Source: Candidatus Poribacteria bacterium (GTDB taxonomy: Bacteria; Poribacteria; WGA-4E; WGA-3G). Taken from it: 7,882 nucleotides of DNA. The DNA lies in the NCBI GenBank assembly GCA_009845505.1, contig VXZL01000630.1, positions 1 to 7,882 on the forward strand. The letters are read 5' to 3'. Positions 5,614 through 7,882 of the stretch are shown here, piece by piece (the stretch's first letter is position 1; each line of letters opens with the position of its first letter). The translations under genes and the position numbers were made by a program. The notes beneath the pieces are model-generated. The model was given only the letters and a program-made list of their open reading frames with translations, was not told the DNA's origin and made no database searches.

Positions 5614-5629
5614 CCCGAATTTATTCGGG
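5614..5629. repeat. Palindrome CCCGAAT-TT-ATTCGGG
   Basis: A 7-bp stem with a 2-nt loop, a variant of the CCCGAAC palindromes found twice to its right. The gap upstream of hisH thus carries three members of one REP-like family. No T-run follows on either strand, so terminator function is not supported. Confidence 0.6.
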
Positions 5630-5639
5630 TCCGTGCGAT

Positions 5640-5692
5640 CTGTCCCGAACAAGTTCGGGCTTCCCAGATGCAAATTATAAAAAAATAAACGC
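5640..5692. repeat. REP-like unit: CCCGAAC palindrome plus A-rich tail, copy 1
   Basis: The palindrome cccgaac-aa-gttcggg (5644-5659) is followed by cttccc, agatg and an A-rich tail ending aataaacgc. Nearly the same 50-odd bases are repeated 59 bp further right, so the palindrome and its tail were copied together. The tail contains a minus-strand TATAAT (5679-5674), but I find no matching -35 box for hisH. Confidence 0.65.
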
Positions 5693-5698
5693 CTCGTT

Positions 5699-5749
5699 CT
5701 GTCCCGAACAAGTTCGGGCTTCCAGATGGAAATTTAAAAAAATAAACGC
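5699..5749. repeat. REP-like unit: CCCGAAC palindrome plus A-rich tail, copy 2
   Basis: The first 25 bases are identical to copy 1, including the palindrome at 5703-5718. The tail is two bases shorter (cttcc agatgg aaattt) and again ends aataaacgc. The tight head-to-tail spacing points to a local duplication rather than two independent insertions. Confidence 0.65.
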
Positions 5750-5777
5750 TCCCGTATTGAACTTATGTTTATCTATT

Positions 5778-6023
5778 CAGGACTTACGCAGAATCAAAGA
5801 AATTCACTCATTCCGACGCAGCCGGTGCGGTTACAAACCGCACCTACCACTGGAATACATAAGGTGCGGTTACAAACCGCACCTACCACTGGAATACATA
5901 AGGTACGGTTACAAACCGCACCTACCACTGGAATGCGTAAGGTACGGTTACAAACCGCACCTACCACTGGAATGCATAAGGTACGGTTACAAACCGCACC
6001 TACCACTGGAATGCGTAAGTCCT
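5778..6023. mobile_element. MITE-like element inserted in the ribH stop codon
   Basis: Perfect 12-bp terminal inverted repeats, aggacttacgca (5779-5790) and tgcgtaagtcct (6012-6023), bound a segment with no credible gene. A 7-bp direct repeat ATCTATT flanks it (5771-5777 and 6024-6030), as expected of a target-site duplication; one extra base (5778) lies between the left copy and the repeat. Most of the interior is the tandem hairpin array. The right end supplies the second and third bases of the ribH stop codon. No transposase is present, so it would need one in trans. The rest of the 470-bp ribH-hisH gap holds the CCCGAAC repeats. Confidence 0.75.
5824..6018. repeat. Five tandem 39-bp units, each a hairpin plus 18-bp linker
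   Basis: Units start at 5824, 5863, 5902, 5941 and 5980 with no length variation. Each begins with a stem GGTGCGGTT (GGTACGGTT in units 3-5), loop ACA, and stem AACCGCACC, then a linker starting TACCACTGGAAT and ending ACATAA (units 1-2), GCGTAA (3, 5) or GCATAA (4). Units 1 and 2 are identical, as are 3 and 5. Because 39 is a multiple of three, several frames stay open across the array, but these are artefacts. The G-to-A change in units 3-5 leaves a G-U wobble in minus-strand RNA, the direction of ribH transcription, and a mismatch in plus-strand RNA. The linker is constant, which excludes a CRISPR array. Confidence 0.95.
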
Positions 6024-6507
6024 ATCTATTATTCAGGGCTTTATCAATCGTTCTGTAAAGATTCGCCGTCTCAATCCCAGCGACAGCCGCTTCAAAGCCT
6101 TTGTTTCCTGCCTTTATTCCAGCGCGTTCAAGTGCCTGCTCTATTGTATCTGTGGTGATGACCCCGTAGATGACTGGCGTGTCTGTATTGACAGATGCTT
6201 GGGCAATTCCCTTCGCACTCTCAGCAGCAACGTAGTCAAAATGGGGTGTCGCGCCTCGGATGACGGCACCCAAGCAGAGAACGGCATCATACTTTTCACT
6301 GCCTGCAAGACGTTTGGCGATTGCGGGAATCTCAAAAGCACCCGATGTCCAAAAAACATCGACCTCATCCAAGTCAACGCCGTGTCGCTTTAGGGCATCC
6401 AACGCACCGCCAAGGAGTTTTTCGGTAACAAAACTATTGAATCGGCTTACAACAATCCCGAATGTGAGACCTTCGCCGAGAAGATGTCCTTCATAAACAT
6501 TTGCCAT
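6022..6507 (-). CDS. ribH: 6,7-dimethyl-8-ribityllumazine synthase
   Basis: The 161-residue product joins 5-amino-6-ribitylaminouracil with 3,4-dihydroxy-2-butanone 4-phosphate to give the direct riboflavin precursor; the enzyme forms pentamers, often 60-mer shells, in the cytosol. Family marks in order are the early strand FGIVVSRFN (16-24), the ribityl-binding GAFEIP (56-61), [14 protein letters not shown] (80-93) with catalytic His89, the phosphate-site region [16 protein letters not shown] (115-130) with Arg128, and AGNKG (133-137). Length is normal. It lies 169 bp downstream of ribBA on the same strand, whose butanone phosphate product it uses. ATG 6507 has no SD but carries the start-region motif seen at two other genes. 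The TAG stop straddles the end of the MITE-like element. With the element removed, the sequence would end in the same Asn-Asn-Arg followed by TAA. Confidence 0.97.
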   Translation of the reverse strand: MANVYEGHLLGEGLTFGIVVSRFNSFVTEKLLGGALDALKRHGVDLDEVDVFWTSGAFEIPAIAKRLAGSEKYDAVLCLGAVIRGATPHFDYVAAESAKGIAQASVNTDTPVIYGVITTDTIEQALERAGIKAGNKGFEAAVAGIETANLYRTIDKALNNR

Positions 6508-6520
6508 TTTTTTAACTATT
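6505..6520 (-). promoter_or_regulatory. Start-region motif AATNGTTAAAANNATG, ribH copy
   Basis: The minus strand reads AAT-A-GTTAAAA-AA-ATG, ending in the ribH start codon, and the AAT is part of a -10-like TTTAAT. No convincing -35 box lies 16-18 nt upstream. See also the regulator and kinase copies. Confidence 0.5.
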
Positions 6521-6559
6521 AAATCTGGTCACCGTTCCACTTCGTTTCACGGTGGTTTC

Positions 6560-6601
6560 TGGTTAAGTTGAACCCATCTGGGTTATGAAAAGTTTCCTAA
6601 C
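6560..6601 (-). repeat. Upstream element shared with the kinase gene, ribH copy
   Basis: Minus-strand GTTAGGAAACTTTTCATAA (6601-6583), then a small ACCCA-GA-TGGGT palindrome, then TTAACCA (6566-6560). It lies 53-94 nt before the ribH start, matching the kinase copy in order and offset. The rest of the 169-bp ribBA-ribH gap holds a weak hairpin (caccgt 6530-6535 with acggtg 6549-6554), and I see no FMN riboswitch in it. Confidence 0.45.
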
Positions 6602-6676
6602 AATTCACCAAAGTTTGAACAATTTTCGGGAACAACAAGCCAGCAGGAATCTGGATGCCTGATCCCAGACAGAAAT

Positions 6677-7882
6677 TTATTCCTCGTCTAAGAGGAGGTG
6701 TCCAAGTTTAGAACGTTTCGTCTGTAAATATCGGCGGTTAAAGGGGTTCGGCTCGGTTTGTAAAGGAACGCGTTCGACAATTTCAAGTCCATGTCCATCT
6801 AACCCTCTAACTTTCTGGGGGTTGTTCGTCATTAATCGCATTTTCCGAACCCCCAAGTCGGCGAGTATCTGCGCCCCGATGCCGTAATCTCGGAGATCGG
6901 CGGGAAAACCGAGGTGTTCGTTGGCTTCAACGGTGTCCAATCCATCGCTGTCTTGAAGCTGATAGGCGCGGAGTTTTCCTTTGAGCCCCATGCCTCTGCC
7001 TTCCTGGCGCATATAGACGAGCACACCCCTGCCCTCTTTCTCAATATTTTGCAAGGCGATTTCAAGCTGCTCACCACAATCGCATCTGAGGGATCCAAAG
7101 ACATCGCCTGTTAGGCATTGGGAATGGACACGGACCAAGATAGGTGCTGCGTTGGCAACATCGCCCTTTGTGAGTGCGATATGGGTTTTATCGGTTTCAA
7201 CACTCTCGCCGTCGGTATCTGTGCTTTCGTAGGCGTAAAGTTTGAATTCACCGTGTGCTGTTGGAATATCTGCAGTCGCAACTCGCCGAATCAAGGTTTC
7301 TGTCTGACGGCGATATGCAATCAAATCGGAAATTGTAATAATTTTCAGTCGGTGTTGTGCAGCAAATTCCAGCAACTCAGGCACGCGTGCCATAGTTCCG
7401 TCCTCGTTGAGTATTTCACAGAGAACGCCTGCGGGATAGAGTCCTGCCATACGTGCCAAATCGACAGTGGCTTCTGTATGACCGGCGCGCCGGAGCACGC
7501 CACCCGGTTTCGCTTCCAATGGGAAGATATGTCCGGGTCGGACAAAGTCTGAGGGTGTAGCGTTTGGGTCAATGAATTTGCGGATGGTATAGGCGCGCTC
7601 TTGCGCCGAGATACCTGTCGTGACCTCTTTCGCGTCGATTGTGACAGTGAAGGCGGTTTGCATCTGTGCGGTATTCGATGCGACCATGGGGTAGAGTTCA
7701 AGTTCGGCAAGCCTCTCTGAACAGGTAGGCAAACATATCAAGCCACGACCATATTTCGCCATGAAATTGATAGTCTTTGCCGTCACCTTTTCAGCCGCCA
7801 TGATGAGATCGCCTTCGTTCTCGCGATCGGGTTCATCAACAACGACAATCAGTTCCCCATTTTGGATTGCAGAGAGTGCTTC
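6677..7882 (-). CDS. ribBA: Bifunctional DHBP synthase / GTP cyclohydrolase II, 5' end outside the window
   Basis: The frame is open from the right edge, giving 401 visible residues; comparison with the family suggests only a handful of N-terminal residues are missing. An internal Met at 7801 is not the start, because the 27 codons before it encode the essential RibB segment [14 protein letters not shown]. The RibB half also shows RPGHIFPL and [19 protein letters not shown] (131-149), and makes 3,4-dihydroxy-2-butanone 4-phosphate from ribulose 5-phosphate. The RibA half shows the zinc site [20 protein letters not shown] with Cys256, Cys267 and Cys269, then [11 protein letters not shown] (290-300), [13 protein letters not shown] (333-345) and RLMTNNPQK (349-357), and opens GTP to the pyrimidine precursor. 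All key residues are present, so both activities should be intact. It is followed by ribH on the same strand. The promoter and any riboswitch would lie outside the window. Confidence 0.97.
   Translation of the reverse strand, partial: EALSAIQNGELIVVVDEPDRENEGDLIMAAEKVTAKTINFMAKYGRGLICLPTCSERLAELELYPMVASNTAQMQTAFTVTIDAKEVTTGISAQERAYTIRKFIDPNATPSDFVRPGHIFPLEAKPGGVLRRAGHTEATVDLARMAGLYPAGVLCEILNEDGTMARVPELLEFAAQHRLKIITISDLIAYRRQTETLIRRVATADIPTAHGEFKLYAYESTDTDGESVETDKTHIALTKGDVANAAPILVRVHSQCLTGDVFGSLRCDCGEQLEIALQNIEKEGRGVLVYMRQEGRGMGLKGKLRAYQLQDSDGLDTVEANEHLGFPADLRDYGIGAQILADLGVRKMRLMTNNPQKVRGLDGHGLEIVERVPLQTEPNPFNRRYLQTKRSKLGHLLLDEE

Noticed and set aside
5674..5679. TATAAT as a -10 box for hisH
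   Set aside because: The hexamer is perfect on the minus strand, but the bases 16-18 nt upstream do not resemble TTGACA, and it is part of an A-rich repeat tail that would yield a leader of over 100 nt containing palindromes.
5824..6018. CRISPR array
   Set aside because: Repeats are regularly spaced, but the 18-bp intervals are nearly identical to each other; real spacers would be unique. No cas gene is present.
5757..6158. Open frames on both strands across the tandem array (repeat peptides such as YGYKPHLPLE)
   Set aside because: They stay open only because the unit length, 39, is divisible by three. They have no SD, are confined to the repeat or run antisense into ribH, and resemble no protein family.
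6508..6676. FMN riboswitch between ribBA and ribH
   Set aside because: The conserved RFN-element blocks are absent; only a weak 6-bp hairpin and the element shared with the kinase are visible.
6677..7801. ribBA starting at the internal ATG 7801
   Set aside because: Conserved RibB active-site residues (DRENEGDL) lie upstream in the same frame and continue to the window edge, so this Met is internal.

Overview
All seven complete genes and both partial genes in this window lie on the minus strand, so the biological reading order runs from 7882 down to 1. The window reads like a fragment of an uncultured, metagenome-type bacterial genome of moderate GC. My best guess is a Candidatus Poribacteria-like lineage. 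That rests on the mix of EutN/CcmL microcompartment vertex genes, an NtrC-type two-component pair, a discoidin-like lipoprotein and intergenic space crowded with short palindromic repeats (gcggttacaaaccgc, cccgaacaagttcggg, gcgcaaactaacagtttgcgc and gcgattagc types). This assignment is an inference from memory of such genomes, not a database result.

Layout in transcription order: (1) ribBA, 5'-truncated by the window edge, and ribH, both riboflavin synthesis. (2) A 470-bp repeat-rich gap: a MITE-like element holding five tandem 39-bp hairpin units, inserted exactly in the ribH stop codon, then a pair of duplicated CCCGAAC palindromes. (3) hisH, the glutaminase subunit for histidine synthesis. 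(4) A membrane histidine kinase followed by its sigma-54-type response regulator, separated only by a repeat. (5) A second inverted-repeat element filling the next gap. (6) A tight three-gene operon of two BMC-P pentamer genes and a signal-peptide lipoprotein, the last two overlapping by ATGA. (7) A further repeat cluster, then the first 74 codons of an exported protein running off the left edge.

Functionally, ribBA and ribH supply the two branches that meet in lumazine synthesis. The kinase and regulator are a complete pair and may control sigma-54 promoters. The nearest downstream operon is the microcompartment one, whose upstream region holds an imperfect -24/-12-like site. No shell hexamer (BMC-H) and no encapsulated enzyme is visible, so the pentamer genes look like a satellite or an edge of a BMC locus.

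The most unusual signals are non-coding: a motif AATNGTTAAAANNATG that embraces the start codon of three unrelated genes; a similar upstream element at nearly the same distance from two of them; and repeats that supply, or directly abut, the stop codons of four genes. One of these is a reconstructable insertion that turned TAA into TAG without altering RibH.
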